From NCBI RefSeq assembly GCF_050314555.1, contig NZ_JBNPNH010000001.1, positions 310,001 to 374,000 of the forward strand: 64,000 bases of DNA. Reading direction: 5' to 3'. The stretch comes from Spyradosoma sp004558035 (GTDB taxonomy: Bacteria > Verrucomicrobiota > Verrucomicrobiia > Opitutales > UBA953). Under the pieces are notes generated by a model, which saw only the letters and a list, made by a program, of their open reading frames with translations, had not been told where the DNA came from and did not search any database. Position numbers and translations under genes: made by a program. Below are positions 42,784-51,076 of this stretch, piece after piece (position 1 is the first letter of the stretch; each line of letters starts with the position of its first letter).

Positions 42784-43079
42784 TTCACGAAGCCCGCAGC
42801 AATGCGGGCTTCTTCGTGTTCGGGCGGTGCGCGCACGATCCGCGCCGTCACCTTGAACGGATGCTCTTGCCCCGCCGCGCCGTCCTCGCCGTAGTCGCCG
42901 ACGTCCAGGCTCAGCGTCGTCCCGCACGAAGATTCGCTCAGCTCAAGCCCGTCGCCGACGCTCAGCCGGCGCCGCTGCAGCTCGCTCTGCAGCTCCAGGC
43001 AGCACTCGACAAGCGCGTTCCACGCCTGCGCCGTGATCGCCTCTCCGGGCGAAACTCTGTTCAGATTAAAAATTCGCAT
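42726..43079 (-). pseudogene. ORF of unknown function truncated into tRNA-Asp
   Basis: The first 100 codons (MRIFNLNRVSPGEAITAQAWNALVECCLELQ ... VTARIVRAPPEHEEARIAAG) look like a real protein of unknown family with ordinary codon use. The last 17 codons are an antisense reading of tRNA-Asp (the familiar DGTRTRDLL artefact) and cannot be native. The gene has probably lost its 3' end at the tRNA, as expected at an old integration junction. No GGGAACG words occur in it. It may be phage-derived. Confidence 0.45.
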
Positions 43080-43121
43080 TGTTTGGAAAGTTCCTTCTGA
43101 TCTGTTTAATGTTTACCGTTT

Positions 43122-43228
43122 AAAGTGGAGGAGTTGAGGAGTTTAGGAGTAATTACCTTTTCAACTCCTCAACCTTTTCAACACCTCAACTTTCTTTTCA
43201 ACTCCTCAACCTTTTCAACTCCTCGCCC
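43122..43228. repeat. AACTCCTCAACC / GGAGTTGAGGA palindrome array
   Basis: GGAGGAGTTGAGGAGTTTAGG is followed by the centre GAGTAATTACCTTTT (about 43147-43161), then several CAACTCCTCAACCTTTT units. The centre is shared with the PEP-CTERM 3' elements. Confidence 0.75.
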
Positions 43229-43271
43229 TTTTCTCTTGCCGTTTCATCGTCCAAATTTTAAAACCGACTCC

Positions 43272-43604
43272 ATGAAAAAAATCCTCGCCGCCTTGCTCCT
43301 CCTCGCCGCAGTTCCGCTCTTCGCGAAGCCGCTTCCTTCTTCCGGCCCCGAACGCAAGGCCGCGATTTCGAAAATCCACGGAAGAATAGCTCTCGTTCAG
43401 CCCGGTTTGGAGGACTACAAGGTCGCCGTCGTTCCTTTCGGATGCGAAGATCTGCGCGTCTGTTTCACCGAAGCCGGGCAGGGCGTGGGATGCTGGAAGG
43501 TTGTTCCCGCGGGTTGCGAAAATTTCAAAATCGCGATTGTTCCTTTCGGCTGCGAAGATTTCAGAATCTCATTCGTTGAATTCGGATGTCAGGGAATCAA
43601 TTAA
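43272..43604 (+). CDS. small secreted protein with repeated PFGCED motif
   Basis: This 110-residue protein has a clear signal peptide (MKKILAALLLLAAVPLFA). The mature part repeats a pattern: VAVVPFGCEDLRVCF, VVPAGCENFK and IAIVPFGCEDFRISFVEFGCQ, with regularly placed Cys. The family is not recognised. Its stop codon overlaps the convergent stop of the next gene by 2 bp. The conserved VPFGCED unit suggests a beta-strand repeat stabilised by disulfides or metal. Confidence 0.6.
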   Translation: MKKILAALLLLAAVPLFAKPLPSSGPERKAAISKIHGRIALVQPGLEDYKVAVVPFGCEDLRVCFTEAGQGVGCWKVVPAGCENFKIAIVPFGCEDFRISFVEFGCQGIN

Positions 43605-44404
43605 GAATAAAGCTCCTTGTCCCAGGATTCGCCTTCGGCCGAAGATTCATAGGTTTTCGTCACGGTGAAACCGTCCGCCGTAGTTCCTTGAGTGTTCACC
43701 GAAATCAGGCGCCAATTTCCTCCCTCCCAGGGTAATTTCGGAGCTCCTTTCGGATCCTCGATTTTCCCCAGACCTTTTTCTATCTTTATTGTGTTCTCCG
43801 TTGTCGCGACTGTAAGAACGTAGTGAACTGCCGTGCACGTTTTTTCTCCTGAAGAGATGTGCTTCCAGCATTTCATGATTGCATTGAAGTCCTCGCCTTC
43901 TCCTGTGAACTTCGAAACCACGTACGCGATCGTCACCTTTTGCGCTGACGTGTCGGGATCGTAGTCTCCGGCGCCTTTCTTTGAAGGAAAAACCATGTCC
44001 GCCGCCCCGTTCTTGAGCGCACGCTCAAAAAGCCCCCGGACGTTGGGGTATTTTGCAAACGCGGTTTTGTAGCTCGGATGCTTCAGCACGGACCTTTCCT
44101 TCGCGACGCTGTTCAGCGTGTAGTTCGCCGGAGTCTTCTCGATGGAAATCTCCTCGCCCGTCCACGCCGCTCGCTCGTAATAGGTGAGCGTCACCTGCCA
44201 TGTTTCGCCGCCTAAAGGCTCCATGTCCGCCTTTTGAAGCACCGCCTCGCTCGCGAAGTGAGACGAACGCGTGCCGCGCGCGGGAATGCCCGCCTTCACG
44301 CTCTCATAAGTCCCCTTCTCTTTGTAGATCAGCGTGCCCGTGAACTTGTGCGCCCCCTCCAGCGAGAGGGTGCACTTCTTCGTCGTGATGGTCTTTTCTG
44401 CCAT
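43601..44404 (-). CDS. hypothetical protein, possibly phage-derived
   Basis: This 267-residue protein starts MAEKTITTKKCTLSLEGAHKFTGTLIYKEKG. It is rich in Lys, Thr and Glu with alternating beta-like segments (WQVTLTYYERA, KVTIAYVVSKF, WRLISVNTQG). No signal peptide or known motif was found. Its body contains no GGGAACG or CGTTCCC word, unlike native genes, and its codons are less GC-biased. It lies in the tRNA-Asp islet, so a phage structural origin is possible but not shown. Confidence 0.6.
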   Translation of the reverse strand: MAEKTITTKKCTLSLEGAHKFTGTLIYKEKGTYESVKAGIPARGTRSSHFASEAVLQKADMEPLGGETWQVTLTYYERAAWTGEEISIEKTPANYTLNSVAKERSVLKHPSYKTAFAKYPNVRGLFERALKNGAADMVFPSKKGAGDYDPDTSAQKVTIAYVVSKFTGEGEDFNAIMKCWKHISSGEKTCTAVHYVLTVATTENTIKIEKGLGKIEDPKGAPKLPWEGGNWRLISVNTQGTTADGFTVTKTYESSAEGESWDKELYS

Positions 44405-44728
44405 GGCTTGAAAGTTTAAGGTCGAAAGTTGATTCGCGCTGAGAGCGCGAGGAGTTCAGGAGAGATTAAGAGCTTAAAAGTTTAAAAGCTTAACGGAAAA
44501 TTTTCTTTTCAACTCTTAAGCTCTTCAACTTTTAAGCTTTCCTCGACTCCTCGACTCTCTGTCGTCAGTCCGTTGTCCGTCATTGTGCGCCCGCGTTTCT
44601 TTCGGCGTTCGGAGGGATTTCCGCATTGCAAAAACGCGGGCGGAGGCGCATGATGCTCGCCGTTCGCTCCCGTGGAGGAAGCGAAACGTTATTTCAACCC
44701 ATAAATCAAATTAGTTTCTGTATCGCTT
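44405..44728. other. 324-bp intergenic region with TTTAAAAGC palindrome
   Basis: At 44430-44540, octamer words (GCTTAAAA, GTTTAAAA) and their inverse form long arms. The adjacent GATTCGCGCTGAGAGCGCGA hairpin resembles one at 55012-55031. No gene was found; the remainder is the leader of glgA. Confidence 0.65.
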
Positions 44729-46435
44729 ATGAAAGTTCTGATGATTTCGCCGGAGGTGACTCCTTACTCCAAGACCGGCGGGCTCGGCGACGCGGTCGCG
44801 GCGCTCTCCAAATACATGGCGGCTCACGGGCATGAAGTCCGCATCGTGACGCCCGCCTACGGCTCCGTGAAGCGCGACGCTTCGTGGACGCGCTACCCGG
44901 ATCCCGTCCGCGTCGAACTCGGTTTCGGCATGTACGCGGACTGCGCCGTGTGGAACGTGCCTTTCGGCGGCGCCGAGATTTCCTTCATCGAGTACAATCA
45001 CTTTTTCGGCGGGAACGAAATTTACTCCAAGCGCGCGGACGACGCGCACCGCTTCGCGTTCTTCTGCAAGGCGGCGATCGATTTCTGCGAACAGGCGAAC
45101 TGGATTCCGGACATCGTGCACTGCCACGACTGGACGACGGGGCTCGTTCCCGCGATTCTGAACACGCGCGACAACTGGCGCCGCATCGCCCGCGCGGGAA
45201 CGGTCTTCACCATTCACAATCTGCAGCACCAGGGCTACGCGCCCAAGAGCGTCATCGACTACCTCGGGCTGCCGTGGGGGCTCTTCACCGCGGACAACTA
45301 CGAATCGCTCGGCGGCATCAGCATGATGAAGGGCGCGCTCTACCACGCGACGAAGATCACGACCGTCTCGCCGACCTACGCCTATGAAATTCAGACGCCG
45401 CAGTACGGCTTCGGGCTCGACCACGTGCTGCGCCACCGCGCGCGCGACCTCACGGGCATCATCAACGGCATCGACTACGGCGAATGGTCGCCGCTGATCG
45501 ACGATCTCGTTCCCGCGCACTTCAACGCGGACGATTTCTCCGGCAAGGACGTCTGCAAGGCGGAACTCCAGCGCCGCTGCGGGCTCGACGTCCGTCGCGA
45601 CGTTCCCGTCTTCGGCGTCGTCTCCCGTCTCGCGGACCAGAAGGGGCTCGACCTGCTCGCCGCCGTGCTGCCGGATCTGCTCGGGCGCGCGGACATGCAG
45701 GTCGCCCTGCTCGGCAGCGGCGATCCCGCGCTGGAAAGCGCGTTCTCGCGGCTCGCGGCAATGTTCCCGGCGAAAATGTCCGCGACGATCGGATACAACA
45801 ATCAGCTGGCGCACCTCATCGAGGCGGGTTCGGACTTCTTCGTCATGCCGAGCCGCTTCGAACCGTGCGGGCTCAATCAGATGTATTCGATGACGTACGG
45901 CACTCCGCCGATCGTGCGCACGACGGGCGGTCTCGTGGACACCGTCGCCGCGTGGGATCCGAAGACGCCGGGCGCGGGAACGGGCATCAACTTCCGCGAC
46001 GCCGACGCCGGCGCGCTCCGCTGGGCGCTCGAACGCGCGCTGCAGCTTTACTACGATTATCCGCAGGACTACTACGCCGTGCGCTCCAACGGCATGCGCA
46101 AGGACTTCAGCTGGGACCGCTCGGTCGAAAAATACGAGGAAGTCTATCGCTCCGCGATGGAGATGCGCAAAGGCATGTTCCCGCCGCCTCCGCCGCCGAA
46201 GAAGAAGGCTCCCGCGAAGAAGCCGGAAACGCCCGCTCCCGAGGCGCCGAAGCCGAAGGCTCCCGCTCCCGCCGCGAAGGCGCCGGTGAAGCCCGCGCCG
46301 GAGGAACCCGCCAGGAAAGCCGCGCCCGCGAAGGCGCCGGAGCCGCCCAAGCCCGCCGCTCCGGCTCCGAAACCGGCGCCCGCGCCCAAACCGGCCGCCA
46401 AGCCGGCGAAGCTCGGCGGCAAGAAGCGGAAATGA
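44729..46435 (+). CDS. glgA: glycogen synthase with a long Lys/Pro/Ala tail
   Basis: This 568-residue GT5 enzyme transfers glucose from ADP-glucose to glycogen. It has the ADP-binding loop KTGGLGDAVAAL (15-26), HCHDWTTGLVPA, TIHNLQHQGY, NGIDYGEWSP, GVVSRLADQKGLDLL and the retaining-enzyme C-terminal motif PSRFEPCGLNQMYSMTYGTPPIVRTTGGL. The normal enzyme ends near residue 480. An extra 80-90 residues of Pro, Lys and Ala follow, predicted to be disordered. Confidence 0.93.
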   Translation: MKVLMISPEVTPYSKTGGLGDAVAALSKYMAAHGHEVRIVTPAYGSVKRDASWTRYPDPVRVELGFGMYADCAVWNVPFGGAEISFIEYNHFFGGNEIYSKRADDAHRFAFFCKAAIDFCEQANWIPDIVHCHDWTTGLVPAILNTRDNWRRIARAGTVFTIHNLQHQGYAPKSVIDYLGLPWGLFTADNYESLGGISMMKGALYHATKITTVSPTYAYEIQTPQYGFGLDHVLRHRARDLTGIINGIDYGEWSPLIDDLVPAHFNADDFSGKDVCKAELQRRCGLDVRRDVPVFGVVSRLADQKGLDLLAAVLPDLLGRADMQVALLGSGDPALESAFSRLAAMFPAKMSATIGYNNQLAHLIEAGSDFFVMPSRFEPCGLNQMYSMTYGTPPIVRTTGGLVDTVAAWDPKTPGAGTGINFRDADAGALRWALERALQLYYDYPQDYYAVRSNGMRKDFSWDRSVEKYEEVYRSAMEMRKGMFPPPPPPKKKAPAKKPETPAPEAPKPKAPAPAAKAPVKPAPEEPARKAAPAKAPEPPKPAAPAPKPAPAPKPAAKPAKLGGKKRK

Positions 46436-46442
46436 TTTTCGC

Positions 46443-46474
46443 AGGGGGAAGCGGCATTTTCGTCGCTTCCCCTT
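46443..46474 (+). terminator. glgA terminator
   Basis: GGGGAAGCG...CGCTTCCCC forms a stem just after the stop codon and is followed by a T-rich tail. Confidence 0.7.
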
Positions 46475-46499
46475 TCAATTTTCGTTTTATTCGTCCCCC

Positions 46500-47318
46500 A
46501 TGCAAACGGCATCCGAACTTTCCCGAGAAACCTCGCTGCGCATCACGGCGGCGCGCGCCGTCGTCCGCGAAAACATCGCGTTCTTCGCCGAGAATTTCTC
46601 GCACGTGGAAAGCCGCTGGAAAAAAGACAACTCGCGCGTCACCGACGCCGACCTGACGCTCTCGCGCAACATCACCGAGGCGGTTCTGAAAAAATTTCCG
46701 GACGACGATTTCTGCTCCGAAGAAGCCCTGCCCCCGCCGGGCGCGCCGCGCTTCTTCAACGCGAAATTCGCCTGGGTGCTCGACCCGATCGACGGCACGA
46801 ACAACTTCGCGCGCGGCATTCCGCTGTGCGCGATTTCGCTCGCCCTGCTCCGCGACGGCGTTCCCGTTTACGGCATCATCTACGACCACGCGCAGCGCTG
46901 CGTGCTCGAAGGCGGCGAGACCGTGCCGCTCTCGCGCGACGGCGTTCCCGTGAACCCGCCGCCGGAACTGCCCTACGACGAGCACAGCCTCATCAGCCTG
47001 CACTTCCCGCTCAAGCAGCACGAGCTGCTCGAACTCGCGCCGCTCACGTCCGTGAACGCGCTGCGCTGCCAGGGCTCGGCGGCGCTCAATCTCGCCTACA
47101 ACGCCTTCGGCGCCGTGGACGGGAGCATCGACCATTTCACGCGCGTCTGGGACATCGCGGCGGCCTACGCGATGCTGCTCGCCGCCGGGCGCAGAATCGT
47201 CTTTCTCAAGAACAAGCCGTTCCCGCTGCGCGAGATTTCCGCCGACATGCCGAAACTGCGCTGGATCGCGGGAACGCGCGGCTTCCTCGCCCGCGCCGAA
47301 CAGCTCGGCCTGCTCTGA
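46500..47318 (+). CDS. inositol monophosphatase family protein
   Basis: This 272-residue Mg-dependent phosphatase has SEEALPPPG (metal ligand Glu), WVLDPIDGTNNFARGIP and the C-terminal RVWDIAAAYAMLLAAG (late Asp ligand). The family includes inositol, histidinol and 3'-phosphoadenosine phosphatases; the substrate cannot be decided from sequence. It lies between glgA and yicC on the same strand. Confidence 0.9.
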   Translation: MQTASELSRETSLRITAARAVVRENIAFFAENFSHVESRWKKDNSRVTDADLTLSRNITEAVLKKFPDDDFCSEEALPPPGAPRFFNAKFAWVLDPIDGTNNFARGIPLCAISLALLRDGVPVYGIIYDHAQRCVLEGGETVPLSRDGVPVNPPPELPYDEHSLISLHFPLKQHELLELAPLTSVNALRCQGSAALNLAYNAFGAVDGSIDHFTRVWDIAAAYAMLLAAGRRIVFLKNKPFPLREISADMPKLRWIAGTRGFLARAEQLGLL

Positions 47319-47402
47319 AAACCGCGGGAAAACGCGCGGCGTTCCCGCGCGCCTCGCCGGAAAAATTTTGCCTTCCCGCCCCGCTCGGCGCATAGTGCGG
47401 GC

Positions 47403-48302
47403 ATGAACAAAGTCAAATCCATGACCGGCTACGGCCGCGAAGCCTTTTCCGTCGAAAACGCGGATTTTTCCGTCGAGATCTCTTCCGTGAATCAGCGCGG
47501 ACTCGCGATTTCCGTTTCCGCGCCGCCGGAATGGACGCCCGCCGCCGAACGTCTGCTCGCTCCGCTCGTCCGCGCGCGCGTCGCCCGCGGGAAAATCACG
47601 CTCGCCCTGCGCCTCGGCGGCGGAAAGAACACCGCACCCGCAGAAAGTTTTTCCTGGGACGAAGCCGCCGTCGCCGAAACGCTCGCGAAAATGCGCGCCG
47701 CCGCCGACCGCGCGGGCATCGATTTCGCGCCGGACGCGACCGTTTATCTGCGGCTCGCCGAGCTGCACCGCGCCCGCGCCGCGGCGCTCCCCCCGCTCGA
47801 AGACGAAGCCGTCGCCGCCGCCGTCCGCGCCGCCGTCGAACGCGCGCTCGCCGATTTCGTCGCGATGCGGGAACGCGAGGGCGCGAACCTCGAAGCCGAC
47901 CTGCGGGAACGCCTCGCGCGGCTGCGCGCCTGGGCGGACGGCATCCGCGAAGCCTCGGCGGGAACGGTGGCGCGCAGCCGCGACGCTCTGCGCGCACGCC
48001 TCGCCGCGCTCGGGCTCGAAATCGATTCGGACGATCCGCGCTTCCTAAAGGAGATCGCGATCTTCGCGGACCGCTGCGACATTTCCGAAGAGCTGACGCG
48101 CCTCGCGAGCCACTTCGCGCAGTTCGAAAACTGTCTCGTCGAAGCCGAATGCGGCCGCAAGCTCGACTTCATCTGCCAGGAGATTCTCCGCGAATTCAAC
48201 ACGATCGGCAGCAAGGCGAACGACGCCGCGATCACGCGCCGCGTCGTCGAGGCGAAGAACGAGCAGGAACGCCTCCGCGAGCAGGTTCAGAACATCGAGT
48301 GA
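47403..48302 (+). CDS. yicC: YicC family endoribonuclease
   Basis: This 299-residue protein has the conserved N-terminus KSMTGYGREAF, SSVNQRGLAISV and C-terminal GRKLDFICQEILREFNTIGSKANDAAITRRVVEAKNEQERLREQVQNIE. This family includes E. coli YicC, a stress-related endoribonuclease. gmk, which often follows yicC, is absent; the next gene is convergent. Confidence 0.93.
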   Translation: MNKVKSMTGYGREAFSVENADFSVEISSVNQRGLAISVSAPPEWTPAAERLLAPLVRARVARGKITLALRLGGGKNTAPAESFSWDEAAVAETLAKMRAAADRAGIDFAPDATVYLRLAELHRARAAALPPLEDEAVAAAVRAAVERALADFVAMREREGANLEADLRERLARLRAWADGIREASAGTVARSRDALRARLAALGLEIDSDDPRFLKEIAIFADRCDISEELTRLASHFAQFENCLVEAECGRKLDFICQEILREFNTIGSKANDAAITRRVVEAKNEQERLREQVQNIE

Positions 48303-48312
48303 GCCGCCGAAA

Positions 48313-49392
48313 TCATCGGTCGGCGCAGAGCTTTTCCGCGAAGCGCTCGGCGTAGAGCGGAATCCAGGTCACGCCCTTGGAGCCGAAGCCGTTGAAGAGA
48401 AAGAGCTTCGAAAACTTCTCGTGCGCGCCGACTTTCGGGAGCGCGCCCTGCACGGCGGGACGCACGCCCGCGCGGTGCGCGACCACGCGCGGGAACGCGC
48501 CGCCGGGCAGCTGCGGGAACAGCACCGCGAACGCGCGGCTCAGGCGTTCCGCGACGGCGGGCGTCGGCTCCGCGTCGAGCGTCTCGCGGTCGTAGTTCGT
48601 GCCGACGAGCCAGCGCGCGCCGCCGAGCGGCACCGCGACGACGTTGCTCTTGAGAATCTGCGCCTGAAAATCCTCCGTTCCCGCGAGCTCGATTTCGACG
48701 AACTCGCCCTTCGCCGGCTGCCATTTCAGGTGCGAGAACCACGGATTTTCGCGCACGCGGAAGCCCTCGCAGAAGACGATTCCGCCGCGCGCCTCGCCCC
48801 CGCGCCAGCGCGCGCCCGAGCGCGAGACTTCGACGTCGGCGCAGTCGAACTTTTCTTCGAGCAGCACGCCGCGGGAACGCCAGTCCGCGCGCGCGCGGTC
48901 GAGCAGTTTCGGAATGTCGAGCCGCCCCGCGCGGTTGACGAAAAATCCGCCGAGCCGGTCGGCGAGCGCGCCGCCGCAGAGCGTTCCCGCGGGAACGTCC
49001 TCGGAGAGCCAGCCCGCGTATTCGGGATCCGCCGCGCGCTTCGCCTTGACCTCGCGCTCGTGCTCCGACGAGTAGAAGCGGTAGAACGGGAGCTCGCGGA
49101 AAAACGTCCCGCAGAAACGCGCGCCCAGCTCCGCGTAGACGCGCTTCGCGGCGGGCAGGAGGTCGTCGACGCCGAGCGTCTTGACGATGCGCATCCCCGT
49201 GACGGGATTGAGCACGCCCGCGGCGACGCGCGAAGCGGCGGGACCGCCGTCGTCGACGACGAGCACGCGCTGCCCGCGCTTTTCGAGCTCGAGCGCGAGC
49301 AGCGTTCCCGCGAGCCCCTGCCCCACGACGATGAAGTCGTGGGCGGGCTCGGCGGCGGCGGCGCGGGATTTTTTGAAGAAATCGAATATCAT
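48313..49392 (-). CDS. FAD-dependent oxidoreductase (DAO family)
   Basis: This 359-residue protein has dinucleotide-binding DFIVVGQGLAGTLLALELEKRGQRVLVVDDG near residues 18-48, then GVLNPVTGMR. The C-terminal HRAGVRPAVQGALPKVG and LFLFNGFGSKGVTWIPLYAERFA are typical of glycine oxidase and D-amino acid oxidase relatives. The substrate is unknown. The ATG at 49392 starts 17 residues before the FAD motif; upstream residues of the longer frame look non-coding. Confidence 0.85.
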   Translation of the reverse strand: MIFDFFKKSRAAAAEPAHDFIVVGQGLAGTLLALELEKRGQRVLVVDDGGPAASRVAAGVLNPVTGMRIVKTLGVDDLLPAAKRVYAELGARFCGTFFRELPFYRFYSSEHEREVKAKRAADPEYAGWLSEDVPAGTLCGGALADRLGGFFVNRAGRLDIPKLLDRARADWRSRGVLLEEKFDCADVEVSRSGARWRGGEARGGIVFCEGFRVRENPWFSHLKWQPAKGEFVEIELAGTEDFQAQILKSNVVAVPLGGARWLVGTNYDRETLDAEPTPAVAERLSRAFAVLFPQLPGGAFPRVVAHRAGVRPAVQGALPKVGAHEKFSKLFLFNGFGSKGVTWIPLYAERFAEKLCADR

Positions 49393-49527
49393 GGCGTTTT
49401 CGGGAACGGGGACTCGGGAGACTCGGGGGACGGCGGAAAAAAGCCGACGTCCCCGAATGTTCTGCTTAAAAAACAAAGGAGGGGCGCCGAGAACGGGCGT
49501 CCCTCCCTGGAAAACGGCGCGCACGCC

Positions 49528-51057
49528 TTAGAGCGCGATCGCCGCGAAATAGACCAGACAGCCGAGGACCGTGAGCGCCGTGAAGAACACGAGCGAAATG
49601 CGCGACGCGACGCCCGGGCACGACAGCGCGGGAGCGGAATCCGCTTCTTCCGTCGCGAACGCCGAACGAATCCACACGAAATAGTAGTACACGCTGGCGA
49701 CGACGCAGGCGAGCATGATCGCGGCGGGAACGTAAAGCCCCGCGGAGAACACGATCCAGAGAATGCCGAGCTTCGCGATGAAGCCTACCGTCGGCGGAAT
49801 GCCGGCGAGCGACGCCAGCCCGGAAACGACCGCGCCCGCGAGCACCGGCGAACGCTTCGCCAAGCCGCGGAAGTCGTTCACGTCCTGCAGCGCCTCGTCG
49901 CCCGCGCCGGCGGGAACGCGCGCCATGACCGAAAAGATCGGATACAGAGACAGCACGTAGAACACGAGGTAGAGCGCGAGCGCGAAAAGCATGGAGTCGG
50001 ACGCCGCGGAGCCTTGCGTCTGCAGAATCTTGCCGAACGCGAGCATGCCGAGCACCATGTAGCTCGCGTGCGAGACGCCGGAAAGCCCGAGCAAGCGCTT
50101 CACCTTGCGCTGGCCGAGCGCCGTGACGTTCGCGTACACCATCGAAATGAGCGTGAGCACGAGCAGCACCGGAAAAAGCACGTCGAAGACCGGCGCGAAC
50201 ACGACGAGAAACACCCCCGTCATTCCGAAGCCGACGCCCTTGGAAAGCGTCGCGAGGAAGAACGTGACGTGCGTCGGCGCGCCCTGATACGTGTCCGGAA
50301 TCCAGAACTGCATCGGGAAGACGCCGAACTTGAACAGCACGCCGCAGAGCGTCAGCGCGACGCCGGCGAGCGCGACCGCGTTCGTCGGATCTTGATTCAG
50401 CAGCGCGAAGACGGAGCCGTAGCCGAGCGCGTCGGGCGCCCACGGAGCGGGCACGCCCGCCAGCGCGGAAGCGCCGTAGAGCAGCACGACGCCGAAGAGC
50501 ATCAGCGCGCCGGAGACGCCGCCGGCGATCAGGTATTTCACGCCCGCCTCAAGCGAGGCGACGCTCGTGCGGTACGAGCCGACGAGCGCGTAGAGCGTGA
50601 CCGTCAGCGTTTCGAGCAGCACGAAGAACGCGATGAAATTGGTGGACTTGAGAAGCGCCGCCGCCGCCGCCGTCGCGACGAGAATCAGATGATTCGTGAT
50701 CGGCGCGGAAAATTCCGCGCGCTCGCGCACGGTGCGGGCGACGAGCGTCGTCAGAAACGCGCAGCCGATGAAGAAGAGCGCGAACGACGCGAAAAAGGGC
50801 GCCGCCATGCCGAAAATCGACCCGTCCGTTCCGCTCGCGAGCGCCGCCAGGTGCGGGCAGACGAGCTGAGCGACGGAAAACAGCGCCGCGACGAGCAGCA
50901 CGCCGCAGGTCGCGGTGAAGCCGACGGCTGGACGCTTCTTCGAGCACCACACGTCGAGCGCGAGCACGAGCAGCGCGCCCGCCGCGAGAATGATTTCCGG
51001 CAGGAACGCGGAGACGAGCGCGCCCGTCGGCTGCCAAGCTTGGATGAATTCTTGCAT
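49528..51057 (-). CDS. nuoN: NADH-quinone oxidoreductase subunit N
   Basis: This 509-residue, 14-helix membrane protein of the proton-pumping antiporter family has FIAFFVLLETLTVTLYALVGSYRT, the Lys-containing LEAGVKYLIAGGVSGALMLFGVVLLYG and FPMQFWIPDTYQGAPTHVTFFLATLSKGVGF, typical of NuoN. It is the distal antiporter-like subunit of complex I. It lies 19 bp after nuoM. Confidence 0.94.
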   Translation of the reverse strand: MQEFIQAWQPTGALVSAFLPEIILAAGALLVLALDVWCSKKRPAVGFTATCGVLLVAALFSVAQLVCPHLAALASGTDGSIFGMAAPFFASFALFFIGCAFLTTLVARTVRERAEFSAPITNHLILVATAAAAALLKSTNFIAFFVLLETLTVTLYALVGSYRTSVASLEAGVKYLIAGGVSGALMLFGVVLLYGASALAGVPAPWAPDALGYGSVFALLNQDPTNAVALAGVALTLCGVLFKFGVFPMQFWIPDTYQGAPTHVTFFLATLSKGVGFGMTGVFLVVFAPVFDVLFPVLLVLTLISMVYANVTALGQRKVKRLLGLSGVSHASYMVLGMLAFGKILQTQGSAASDSMLFALALYLVFYVLSLYPIFSVMARVPAGAGDEALQDVNDFRGLAKRSPVLAGAVVSGLASLAGIPPTVGFIAKLGILWIVFSAGLYVPAAIMLACVVASVYYYFVWIRSAFATEEADSAPALSCPGVASRISLVFFTALTVLGCLVYFAAIAL

Positions 51058-51076
51058 TTTCGGAGAATTTTAAAGG

